From: Hetaerina americana
Lineage: Eukaryota > Arthropoda > Insecta > Odonata > Calopterygidae
Reading direction: 5' to 3'
Length of the DNA stretch: 64,000 bases
Assembly (NCBI GenBank): GCA_022747635.1
Contig: JAKTNV010000004.1
Location: 22,239,469 to 22,303,468 of the forward strand
A program made the position numbers and the translations under genes. A model generated the notes under the pieces. That model was given only the letters and a program-made list of their open reading frames with translations, made no database searches and was not told where the DNA came from. Within the stretch, counting starts at the first letter, position 1, and each line of letters begins with the position of its first letter. This document shows, in pieces, positions 1 to 10,389 of this stretch.

Positions 1-62
1 CTTGTGAGTCGATACACTTGTTCCAGCGGCGTTCCCATTCCTGGAACGCTCCCGCGAAGGCA

Positions 63-260
63 TCATCGGGAACCTCTCGAAGACTCGTCGTCGACCTCTT
101 CTCTGCCCTCCACGAACATCTTGTGCCACCGAAAGATCATGTTTCTGGACATGGCTGACTCCCCGTAAGCCTGGTTAATCATACCGACAGTTTCGGTAGA
201 CGATTTCCCAAGCTTTACCGCAAATTTGATGGAATAACGCTGCTCCAAAAACTTCGGCAT
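63..260 (-). pseudogene. Mariner transposase N-terminal fragment (lineage 2)
   Basis: Starting at the ATG of 258-260 the reading is MPKFLEQRYSIKFAVKLGKS, then STETVGMINQAYGESAMSRN and RWHKMFVEGREEVDDESSRG. This is the first helix-turn-helix of a mariner transposase (FLEQR..IKFCVKLGKS-type, with the RWHKxFxEGRE hallmark). The frame stops just after the acidic linker. From about 71 down to the window edge another frame gives DDAFAGAFQEWERRWNKCID, which is the extreme C-terminus of the same protein. The catalytic DDD domain is therefore missing through an internal, frame-shifting deletion. It cannot make an active transposase. Confidence 0.85.
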
Positions 261-397
261 GGCGTTCCGTGACGTGGGTCGAAGCGTGGAGGTTCGCGTT
301 AACAGAGCTCCTCACTACACCACAGCTCAGAGCCGACTGCCTTTTTCAGTGTCGCTTGCCAACATACCCCCTCCAATCGCAGCCCGTCAGAGCGGTG

Positions 398-425
398 CTG
401 GGCGCGCCTGGAGCGGCGCGCCCAG
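398..425. repeat. GC-rich perfect hairpin in mariner 5' region
   Basis: An 11-bp perfect inverted repeat (CTGGGCGCGCC at 398-408 and GGCGCGCCCAG at 415-425) surrounds a 6-base loop. It sits between the terminal repeat and the transposase start of the mariner fragment, in the position of its 5' untranslated region. Confidence 0.85.
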
Positions 426-463
426 CCCAGGAGTCAGTACACTTATTTTCCGGACGAACCCTG

Positions 464-3400
464 TAACTATTGGTAATCGTGCCAGCTAAATCTAGGTAGA
501 TTTCGGCAGCTTTATAATATATTAACTAACAATTCGAATCAACATTCTTTTTACAAAGTATTTTGGAAATAACTGTCATCGTATAATTGAATAACCTTCA
601 TATACTTAACTATGGTTGGCTTATATTAAAATATTTTGGGTGACCAAACAGTATACAATATAAATAATAAGTCAAGCGTTTACAAAACAAAGTAACAAGC
701 TAAAACAGCTTGCTACGATGAATGTCAGTGCCCTAAATTGCCTCTGGACGGCCCACTAAAATGTAGATTATCTAAATGTGACTGCAGTTTGACTCTTCAG
801 TTTTAGATAGTAGGTAAACTTACAGCCAGGAACAATATCAGTGCTTGGAATAGAGATAAGTTATTACAATAAGTGAGAATAGGAGATTGAAAATGAGAAA
901 GAGGAAACGAAGAATGCTTATTACCTAAAATGAGACATTGGACATTGAGAAAGTAAGGTGAAGGATATGAACATGCGGTAGGTATGGCCCCTGTATAGTG
1001 CAATGGAAAGGGATCAACACTAACAAATACGAAGGAATTGATTCTTTCCCCGTAAAATCTTATATGCCCCTGGAGTCCTCGGGAACGTATTGTTAAAACG
1101 GAACCATAGCGGATTAAATAAGCTATATGACGGCTGTCTACTGAATTTTCCCGCAAGTGAGGATAAATGTGATCACTAAGGTGTTTCGGTCGGTATAATA
1201 AAGGAATGGGGTGCCGGCAAAGACCATTGGCTCAAGGGAGTGCTCTTCCACAGTACAAACGATTCGAAAGGAGTGAGTGATGAATTGGATCACATTCACT
1301 TGGATTTCCGGAGGTATAATTTGCCCCGAACGCGGATAACTGCGAGCCAATAATACTTGCCTTTGTGAAATGGCCAGACTCCGTATTATATCGTCTCACT
1401 CTTTACGGTTTCCCTTTCCGAGAAGGGAAACCGTAATGAGGGAAAAGTTTCCTTCTGTACTATTGCCATGCCTTGCATCGACGGTATGAGCCAAATAATG
1501 AGAATCCACATTCCAAAAATAATCTTTAGCTTAACTAAAGATTTTCGCGAATAACCATGTTCTCGTATGTACGTAAACATATGGAAAGGCTTGAATTAAG
1601 TGTGAAAAAGTTTTAGGAAAGTATCTGAAGTCTGGTGATATTACGCTTCGAAGACTATCTCCTCTCTACCCAGCGTGTGAGTTTAGCGGGAAGAGAAGGA
1701 CTGTAAGGTCCACCATTTAATGTCTTCTAGGAGAAAGATGTTTGCCATCGCACGGCACAGAGAAACAATAAATCAAACAAATTGATCACCTACATGTATC
1801 ATAAACCACAGTACGACTGTGCTGAGTTATATTGCAGGTATTTTTTTAGAAATGAACCTGGTTTTTCCTAAATCTTCACTAAAAGATAAAAGAAATATAT
1901 TTAGGATCCATCAAATTGCTTGCATACTCCTCATTCCTATCGATATTTGAGTACCATAGCTTTTTGATTTGAAAACCGGTCCACTCTCTGAACTATCCTC
2001 ACCCATGAAGTAAATAGGAATGCAGGATATTTTATTGTCACTTAGTTGTCTACCGATAGTAAGAAGTTTTTTGATGATCCTAAAGACTATCATACAAATC
2101 TAGAATTTTTAAAAACATTGAATATCAGTAGTACTTTATAACATGACGAATATCATTGAAATAAGATAAACCCTTTGGCAGATAATTTTTCTTTATCTTC
2201 CAACATGCCATCCGAAATGCTTTTTCTTTTCCTCCCTCTACCTCTCTTCCCGGACATGTTCTCTTTTTTGATGGTCTCCTCCGCTCCATTACTTCCATCT
2301 CAATGCCTGTATCATTTTTTCTCTGTTCTTCGAAATTCCCATGAAGATTTCTTTTCCCCAACATACATAACATTTCATCATTTGTCTTCGTTTTCCGTCC
2401 AGTTTATTTTTTCTTTCCTACCCCACACCCACAATTCATGAGCCTCCAAACGACGCTCATCTTCTGTCGACCAAGACCCAAGTTTTGAAAAAATACAACA
2501 CATCATTTCAAAGGGTTCACTTATCTCTTATCTACGTATTTATTTAAGTTTCCCATCATCAACCCCACGGGCTTCGTAAATGCCTCATTCGCAAATGTAT
2601 TCTTCACTTGATCCCCTTAATGCGGCCGTAACTTTTTTCTCTTATTTTTGTAAAACTTACTGAACACGTAAATCGTCCTTATGGCTCTAATTTATGGCCC
2701 CTTACTTTAAAGTTTAATTTGCCCTTCCTGTTTCATTCAAATTATATTTGTTGTATTATTTAGGATTTTCTTGTGAAAATTTCAATTCCATACTTTTTAC
2801 ACTTATTCTCCATAGCGCTCAGAGAGCGCTAGTTAGCCTAAGTGTTTGGATTGTGAGACCTTCCATCTGTGTACTTGTATATTCACAGATCCAACTGACT
2901 TTATCATATCCCTTTCCACTTTCTTCCATTCCCACCCCCTGCCAATTTTGAAATTATCTCCTCGAGTGCGCTTAATTGTATGAGTGGCACCTAGCAACGT
3001 AGTGTTGATGCCTATTACTACTAGAAAGTGATGATTTTCCATCATTCAGTCCGACTTATAAAGTGTCAGTACCACATGTTTTGCATTTGTCTATCGCTCT
3101 AGTACAGCCCTTTCCCGGACTATAAACCAATTAAATTTATCCAATACATGAAATATTTCTCTATAACCTAGAGACCAAGAAAACATCGATCATTTTCTAA
3201 TGTATATCCATTTATATTAATGATCTATTTTACAATGACGTCAGACTTACGTTTTCCCACAGAAAATGATTCACTACATTGAATTTACAGGTGATTGCAA
3301 AATTAAAGTTATGGCCCAATTGCCCTCTCGTATATTGCTTTATTACAAATTTTATTCAATATTTATTAAATTAATTATTTATTTATATTCTTCACTTTTC

Positions 3401-6400
3401 ATTAATTATTTTTATCTCTCCACTCATTTAAATGGAAACCCATCCGATATTAATTCCTTGCCAAGTGACGCCCCTTAAAATTATTTCAAATAGATCGTTT
3501 TACACTATATACTCTATTTTATTTGCTAATTAGCCTTCTCCCTCCCTCTGACTCATCCTTTCAAGCTGGATCCGTGCAAATTTGTATTTAAACTATTGCA
3601 ATTCTATATCTGTTTTCCTTTCGAACATCCTACTTTATTCATTCCCGACTCGCTTCAATGCACTCTTTCCACTTATAAATCGCAAAAATGTTTATTTCCT
3701 GCATTGTTATAGCTCATTTTACCTATATAGGTTATATTATTTTTGGTTTTAGTTGTCTTACATCTTTGGCTACATGAACCTCCTTTAACATTTCTCCTTT
3801 AAGACACCTCTCCCATATTGTTGTTTGCTACTTCTTTTCCCTCCAAACCTCTAAAGTTAAATTAAAAATCTGCAAGAATATGTCAAGGGAATTTCCTCAT
3901 TTTGGCATATTCTAATAGGCAGAATCTATTTTTATATTGCTGTAAACGCTTCCTAAAAAACTGAAACTGAAATTTCAAACAAATTAATTTCATCATTTGA
4001 AGATAAAGAATTCAGCACTCTCTTGTTTTCCATACAACCGAGGAACTATTCAAGCTCGCACTACCTAAATGAAAGCGGTGGTTGCATATAAAATGAGAAA
4101 TAGAATTAAAACACAAAGTGATAGAAACCATGAAGGTTACGTATTAATCGAATCGTATTTTACTTGTATCTGCTAAAATTAAATTTTACGCGGACTTTCC
4201 AGATACAAATCATAGATTCAGAAATTATGTTAATCTATTTTGTTAACACCGTAAATATTTGCCACACCTCTCTGCAGCTCTACCACATACAATAAATGGG
4301 AGTCAGGAGCGCGTGAAAGGACATAATCTTCACAATAGAAATGTCCGTAAAAAAAAGCCACTGCGGCAGTAGCACACAGGAAGCGCTTCCAACAGAGAAC
4401 TCGTATCTGACAAGTTTTATTCTCCAGGGAGGAAAATATTTTCGGGGGACCAGGGAAGATCCAGGTCAAGAGAAAATATTCATATTATCCGCGTAATTTG
4501 CCCTTGACCGTGGCTACGTAAATGCATTCCCTTGTTCTTCTCCAGCAAGAGAAGATTAAGTTAGGGAATGCAGGAAAACAGCAGGAGAATACCAGTTTAC
4601 AAAGGAGGAGGAGGAATAATAAAGCCTTGCGGACGAACCTCCACTCCTTCGCTCATGTCAAATGCACAAAGGCAAACAATTAAGCGAAGAGAGTGGAGCG
4701 AATCAGTGAGGACCCACCGCAGAAAGGAAGGAGACCCGCGGGAGCGCGTGGGGAGATGAGGGATCTTCATGGGCGGTAGCCTCCATTAATCGCGCGAAGG
4801 TTTTTCGCTCCCCATCCTCCAGGCTTTCTCAACACGTGATGCCCACCTACGATCCCTCGTCTCCCCTGAGCCGAGAGTTCAGTGACAGTGATGCTACACT
4901 GTGCTCTACTATGCTTCAAATACAACCCGTTGGTGTGGTTTTCAATCCAAGGGAAATCTTGGAAGCCATCTTGTGCGTTCTGTTGCTCCGACAAAGCAGT
5001 AAAAACCACATAAATCCAGGAAAAACTAAAAATTACTCTTTCAGTTATTGCTTACGAATGGCATTCAACAGCAAGTACTTGGGCAGCATTTACGTGCCGG
5101 AAGATTTTAGGTGGCTTGTCAACAAAATGTTCTCTAAATTGTTCAGGTGATTTGCAATTATGACGTAATACTAGTTATCGCTGAAAAGGGTGAATTGCAT
5201 TCCAAATTCTAAATGGTGCATTCCTAAAGCGCTCGCCCATTCTTTACTCTTTGAGTTATTCGGTAAGTTCTTCAAGAATCCACCTTGCATACAATTGGTG
5301 ATATTCGAGACATTCCGTGACAATCGTGCAAATAAAGGTGAGTTCAAAAAAAGGAAATTTATTAGCCAGAGCACTAATTGTTAATTATCGATCAGATCCC
5401 AGTTCATGGCTCACTTACTTTCAACGATTCCATTGGTTTGGATACTGGTCCGACCAATCCACTCTTCATCACGCACATGCGTGCGGCAATTTTTTTAACT
5501 CTCGACACCATTGTCTAATATTTCCTTTACTTATTATTACATTCCATCAACTGACATAAGTCCCAATAAATTTGAGCAGCTGGTGGTACTTTTGTACTCA
5601 AAAATCGAATCACAGCCCGCACTTTCCAACTGGCGGGAGCAGCGATTTCCGCGGAAAGTTATTTGTATTCACCAACAGGCGAACGACTACTGAATCAAAA
5701 CAAAAACTTCAGTGCCTTTGAAATTTAATCAATAGATGGCGCTGCATATTCTCCACTTTTTTTGACCTACCAATATTTAAATATCATAAAATGACCCAAT
5801 TTTTGGAAATATGCCTCGTAGCATAGCTTGAATAAACCTTCGTAGAGTTGGAGATACTCCAATTAGGAGGTTGCTCTCACTACACGGAATGTATGATAAA
5901 AACGTGCTTATGTTAAACAAAAAAATCCTATTTCGTTCGGAATAAAATAATAACACTTGATCAAAAGTTCATTCAAATACGGTAACAAAAGATATTCAAA
6001 TGACAATAAGCAAAAGCTCTCATTTATCTTATCACAAAATGCGACATTTGTGCAGTCAACATTAGCTCATTTCATTAGTAATTAAAAATAATTTTCCATT
6101 TGGGTGTGGAAACATTTAATCATTTCATGACACGACAGCAAGAAGAGTAATGGGAAACTGCCTGAACACGGCTTATTCCAAGCGCATCCGCAAGGGAGAG
6201 TCATATTGTGGGCCTCACTGTCACCCTTTTTGAAGGAAGAGTTGGAATTGAACAGAATTAACAGACCGGCTTCTCAGCTCACCTACCACATCATATAAAT
6301 CCGGTAATAATCAGTTCCTTGAAATGACTAATTTAGGCAAGTGGCTAAATCTGGAAATGATTAAATCTGGAATTATTACCGTATGTTCGACTGTTAAATA

Positions 6401-6752
6401 TAAGATAACATATAACTAGACTGAAAAAGACATTATATATTGTGTGTACATTTTGTTTTCTCACACAAAAATTTTAGCAAATATTTAAATTGAATAGGAT
6501 AGGCGTATGATTTTGATTTAATTTATTGTCCTTTTTTACGACTGTGGTTTAAGAGATTCCTTATCACGTGCAATACCTATCTCTAAACTTTAAAATTAAA
6601 TTTTCAATGTCTCTTGTTTTACAAAATGACCACTGTGAATTCATCTGCACTTAGTTCCCATATATAGTTGCCTATTCTATCCATTAAATACTATTAGTTC
6701 CAAAGGAGAGATCATGTCCTTAAAGGTTTAGAAGAACCATCTTACCTATATC
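464..6752. other. Non-coding stretch, no gene recognised
   Basis: AT-rich DNA without any recognised coding exon, RNA gene or intact transposon. It holds one perfect hairpin (1403-1436) and a GC-richer patch at about 4560-4860. Short ORFs here match nothing familiar and lack exon-like boundaries. If the receptor gene continues leftward this may be its intron or 3' flank; the sequence does not decide this. Confidence 0.5.
1403..1436. repeat. Perfect 14-bp stem hairpin
   Basis: TTACGGTTTCCCTT (1403-1416) and its exact complement AAGGGAAACCGTAA (1423-1436) are separated by six bases. No transposon context is visible. Confidence 0.9.
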
Positions 6753-7020
6753 ATAAAACCATAGGCACAGTCATCTGAAGGTCGGTTTGGTAGGTGATGG
6801 TAAAGTTCACCCAGTACTAAGCCCGACGGCGTGTGAAATTCCACATCAGGGTAGGGGGGCCAGTTCCTTTGCCTGCGCCGGTTATGGCTTCCCAGGAAGA
6901 TCTGGTGCCCGAAAAAACCCCTAGCTGTAGGTACCCAGAGTGCCCTGCCGGGAATCGAACCCGGGACCCTTCGGTCAGTAGTCCAACATTCTACCCCTGG
7001 ATTACCGCGATCCACTTTAC
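6753..7020 (-). repeat. tRNA-derived SINE, family A, copy 1
   Basis: Read on the minus strand, the right end is tRNA-like. A box A-like region (GGTAATCCAGGGGTAGAATG, about 6988-7007) is followed by box B GGTTCGATTCC (complement of 6951-6961), the spacing of an RNA polymerase III internal promoter. The rest is a tail with the family signatures TTCCTGGGAAGCC, ACCGGCGCAGGC and the GCCGTCGGGCTTAGTACTGG block. A second copy with the same boundaries lies at 29862-30170. SINEs of this type are mobilised by LINE machinery. Confidence 0.8.
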
Positions 7021-7123
7021 CTACAGGTATACCGATATCACCAAATCAATGTTATGACTAATGTGCTACGCTAAGAACAATTTAAGTAGTTTCAGGCGTG
7101 GTGTGATAGAAATCGAACATAGT

Positions 7124-7275
7124 GAACTGATAGTAGCACTGTTCTACTGGATAAAATTTATTTTACGACCAAACTTCGATGTATTTCATCATCAGGCCTG
7201 ATGATGATGTAATACATCGAAACCCGGTCATAAAATAAATTTTATCCAGTGGAATAGTGCTACTATCAGTTGTTC
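7124..7275. repeat. Foldback element 1 with hammerhead-like core
   Basis: A nearly perfect inverted repeat of two arms of about 75 bp meets at a palindrome (CATCAGGCCTGATG, centred at 7196/7197). Each arm, read outward, is one module. On the plus strand CTGATGA (7198-7204) is followed by a 5-bp hairpin (GATGT-AAT-ACATC, 7206-7218), then GAAAC (7219-7223) and GGTC (7226-7229). This order of CUGAUGA, stem, GAAA, short stem and GUC is that of a hammerhead ribozyme, with one extra U before stem II. The minus-strand arm has the same order with GAAG instead of GAAA. Such motifs are known from Penelope-like elements. The assignment is an inference. Confidence 0.65.
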
Positions 7276-7539
7276 AGTACTGCGTTTTACTTTTCTGTGC
7301 CTATAAATTCAATTACTTAGAACTCTAGGGCTCATCTGTTTTCCATAATTCGTTTAGTCCGTGGCATATCGGAGCTTATGCTCACATCATGGCTTAACAG
7401 TAAATGCTAATGCATTAAAACCGAAAAAAAATATTTGCAAATATTCTGCCTCCGACGGGAGAATCAAAAACGCCCTTGAAACAAGATAATAATAATTAAA
7501 CTTTAAATCAAGGAGTAAGGATGACGGAAATCTTCACTT

Positions 7540-8280
7540 GGAAATAATCTCCCAGTTATTTAACTTCCCCCTTAGCCACATATTTAACCAAAATCGCTGT
7601 CTTTCACGCTCACCTTCCCGTATTCATAACCTAGCTCCTCTCTCATTCACTCCCTCCGATCGAACTTTCCTCCTGACCTTCACTCCTTCCTTCACCGGGG
7701 TCACATCTAAACCCTCTAAAATCCTCGCCATCTCATCTCATCGCGCAAGAGTTGCTAAATTCGGGCTCCAGTGGCCACACTCCCCGAACCCCGGCCCCTC
7801 CCCCGAATAACTCGGTTCTCCTCAAAGGGAGGTCGTTTCCCCACTCGGTCCGAACCTTGCGACCTAACGACGTCTGTTAGGGAGAAACGAGTGACAAAAT
7901 CTCCTCCCAACCCCCTCCTCCCCGCCCTCACTTGTTTGGGGGGGGGGGGGAGACGCCCCGAGCGCGGTTCCCTTATTGGTCTTTTAAGTTCCCCGAGGCC
8001 CTTATCCCACGACCCCCGCCAGAGAGCGCGTTGGAATGGCGACCCGGATTTCGTTCGGCGAGGTTCTCCACAAGGACTGAGGGGAAAGAAGGAGGAGGGG
8101 TGGTTATATATTCGAGGCTTTGTCATGTCCAGTCGGCCTTGAGGTGTGGACGTGCAAGAGGTAGTAACGGAAGAGAATAAACCCATTCGTTCGGGTAACG
8201 GTCCGTCATTACAGATAGATCGTGACGGGAAGGCATTTTTCATGACCATTCGATGGCCATTCGCATTTTTTACCAAAGGT
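7540..8280. other. GC-rich patch, function unknown
   Basis: The base composition changes sharply from AT-rich flanks to a C/T-rich then G/C-rich stretch with many CpG. It contains a run of 12 G at 7938-7949 and overlapping long ORFs on both strands (7755-8276 minus, 7771-8142 plus). The ORFs are explained by GC content and show no recognisable domain. It may be a regulatory or promoter-like segment or an old repeat. Confidence 0.35.
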
Positions 8281-8599
8281 TCTCACATCCATCTGATCTC
8301 GACGATGCAAATCTAAAATACTAAAGACAGCACGCGAGGAGTTTCCCTACTGGTGGTCCACTTCGACCAGTCTAAAGGAGAAGGGCGCTTTATTTGGATT
8401 CCTTTCATTTGAAATACTTTGAATATTGCTTGGGAGTATCAGTAGTAGTTCCATGGGAGGCGACCAGCTGCTAAGGTCATTTGTGTCATTAGGAATGGAT
8501 GGGCAAGGAGGAAGGGTGGAGGGAAACCCGGCTTCGACATTACCCAACTCTTATCGAAAGGCGCCAAGGGGTCTCCGGTTCATTGTCCCGTCCGACGGA

Positions 8600-8755
8600 C
8601 AGCGTACTCACTCCAAATGCTCTCCAAAAAGCACTTCAACTAGGCATTGGGATACCGCTGTAAAAGATCTGCCGCCTCCAGAGCTCGAACCATGACCCTC
8701 TGGATGGAAAGCTAGTACACTAGCCACCACAGCATCTCTATCCCCATGGATTTAG
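8600..8755 (-). repeat. tRNA-derived SINE-like element, family B
   Basis: On the minus strand a tRNA-like head has box A region TGTGGTGGCTAGTGTACTAG (complement of about 8712-8731) and box B GGTTCGAGCTC (complement of 8681-8691), spaced like a polymerase III promoter. The sequence differs from family A both in the tRNA part and downstream. The left boundary is approximate. A decayed tRNA gene is less likely, because the 5' and 3' halves do not form an acceptor stem that I can see. Confidence 0.6.
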
Positions 8756-9036
8756 AATGCACGTGTGATGTGATCTTCAAACTTCAAAAGGGTATTCCCA
8801 GTAAATATATAAAAGATGACACGGATTTTAGTACCCTGCAAGCCACTGATTGGTTGTGTGGCAGGGAGGGAATACAAACCAGACAAATCTTAATTCGAAT
8901 ATGACCCTACCTCGGTCGGACAATGTTATTCTAATCTCTTAATTTCGTGGAAAAATGACATCTTAAATCTACCTGATCTACACTTAATCTCTATAATTTT
9001 ATTGACATGATATCTCCTTCCTTAGTACAATGGGGG

Positions 9037-9312
9037 TTATAAAACATTGTCAACATCACTGCTAAAAAGACGTCCTAATTTAAGCAAGAGTAATTCATGA
9101 AATCTATAATCTAACCTTCTCTCGGTGAGTAATTTCCAGCCTAGCTGATCTAATATTTTGAATATGCTACTAATTTTACCATAACAACGTTTTACATATT
9201 TAGCTCGACTATGTCGCACGCGATCCAATTCTGCAATCAATTCAACTTTGTGAGGGTCCCACAAAGTCTTCATAAACTTTATTTTTAAAAACAACGGGCT
9301 ATCATTCGCCAT
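9037..9312 (-). pseudogene. LINE reverse transcriptase C-terminal fragment
   Basis: A 91-residue open frame contains LWDPHKVELIAELDRVRHSR, then AKYVKRCYGKISSIFKILDQ and LGWKLLTERR. This follows the pattern WDPhxxxxIxxLExVQRxAARFV...SSVxxMLxxLGWxxLxxRR, which lies downstream of the polymerase domain in Jockey/CR1-type non-LTR retrotransposons. No polymerase motif (FADD) or endonuclease is found next to it, so it is a 5'-truncated, decayed insertion. The first residues after the apparent Met are probably not part of the match. Confidence 0.7.
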
Positions 9313-9634
9313 TTTATAATTATTTCATTATTGCCTAAAACTAATTGTTTCAAAGGTGCTGTCTTAGCACCATTTTGCCCAATCCAAACGGTGAATTTCA
9401 TTGTTCAGCATACATTTACATTGATATAGAGTTGAAGAAATGAATAAGCGAGATCAAAGTGGTTTGAAGTCATAAACATACACTGCTATCATAATAATGA
9501 GGCGTAAGTGGATCATTTTGGTCAAACATCCGTTTCTATCATCTCATCTCCATAGGAGATTAATTTAGATTTACAGTTGTGCGTTATCTGATTTCGAGTT
9601 ATGTTACCAAGCATAAGGTCCTTTGACAAATATA

Positions 9635-10387
9635 CGAGGGTCATCCGGAAAGTAGTACCCGTTCGTGCCGCATGAAGTGCTGACGACGCGAGTAGCCGCT
9701 GGACGAGGTCAGATAGCTTCAGTGGCTTGTCTGCCTTCTCTGAGCCAAGTTGCGTGACGCTAGCATTGCCTGTGTTGTTTCTGTGATTGTTTACAATGTT
9801 TAAAAAAATTGAGAACGCCGCCAGTTGTGAAGTGAGGGCAGTGATTAAATTCCTCAATGCAAGAAACGTTCGCCCATGTGATATTCATCGCCAATTAAAG
9901 GAGGTGTATGGAGACAATGTAATGGACGAGTCGTCTGTTCGGCGGTGGTGTCGCAACTTCAACATGGGGAGGGGGAACACACACGACGATGAGCGTTCGG
10001 GGAGACCGTCTGTCATTACAGACCAACTGGTGAGCTCAGTTGACGAATTCGTGAGGAACGATCGGCGCGTCACAACTGATGACATCTGTGAGCATTTTCC
10101 CAATGTTTCTCGAACAATTGTTCATGAAATTGTTAAACACCATCTGCATTATGCAAAAATTTGTGCAAGATGGGTCCCTCGCGTATCTCAATGAGCTGGC
10201 GGCGAAGGACTATGCAGCAGGAATACAGAAACTTGTCACACGTTATGACAAATGCCTTAATTTGCTTGGAGATTATGTTGAGAAGTAGTTTAAAGTATCC
10301 TCTTTCAAATAAAATTTTTTATGTTTGTTAATATTTACTTTTGTGTCTTTATTTCACGAACGGGTACTACTTTCCGGATGACCCTCG
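9635..10387 (+). mobile_element. Deleted mariner, 753 bp, copy 1
   Basis: Terminal inverted repeats of 33 bp, identical to each other, start CGAGGGTCATCCGGAAAGTA. The element is flanked by TA on both sides (9633-9634 and 10388-10389), the mariner target duplication. Its length of 753 bp equals that of copies 2 and 3 exactly. It holds the first 132 codons of a transposase-like frame and the last about 28 codons in another frame, with everything between deleted. An AATAAA signal lies near the 3' end. It is non-autonomous and would need transposase supplied elsewhere. Confidence 0.95.
9796..10194 (+). CDS. Mariner HTH-only transposase remnant, copy 1
   Basis: An open frame of 132 codons starts [20 protein letters not shown]. 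Residues 1-55 form the first helix-turn-helix ([20 protein letters not shown]). A linker DDERSGRPS follows, then the second helix-turn-helix ([18 protein letters not shown] to [10 protein letters not shown]). The frame ends soon after ICARWVPR, the segment that precedes the catalytic domain. After the stop, the other frame shows [20 protein letters not shown] to DYVEK (ending 10288), the native C-terminus, so the DDD catalytic core was removed. If translated, the product could bind the terminal repeats but not cut DNA. Copy 1 keeps SGRPS, close to the GRPR AT-hook of mariners. Confidence 0.8.
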   Translation: MFKKIENAASCEVRAVIKFLNARNVRPCDIHRQLKEVYGDNVMDESSVRRWCRNFNMGRGNTHDDERSGRPSVITDQLVSSVDEFVRNDRRVTTDDICEHFPNVSRTIVHEIVKHHLHYAKICARWVPRVSQ

Positions 10388-10389
10388 TA

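Larger units (their letters stand above)
1..463 (-). mobile_element. Truncated mariner (lineage 2), internally deleted
   Basis: The right end is a mariner terminal inverted repeat ending CGGACGAACCCTG, followed by TA (464-465), the usual mariner target duplication. Inside, on the minus strand, lies the start of a transposase (260 downwards), then a deletion, then a piece of the transposase C-terminus that runs off the left edge. The other terminal repeat is outside the window. The TIR and protein differ from the three 753-bp copies elsewhere in the window, so this is another mariner lineage. Confidence 0.85.

Noticed and set aside
6951..7010. Possible true tRNA gene
   Set aside because: Box A and B are present but no proper acceptor or anticodon stem is seen, and the same head occurs on several dispersed repeat copies, so it is a SINE.
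7755..8276. 173-codon minus-strand ORF
   Set aside because: It lies in a GC-rich patch with few stop codons on either strand, overlaps a long plus-strand ORF and has no known motif.
9522..9857. Minus-strand ORF inside mariner copy 1 (also 28040-28282 and 57827-58099)
   Set aside because: It is the antisense of the mariner 5' region and terminal repeat, repeated in all copies because the element is repeated; no independent evidence of coding.
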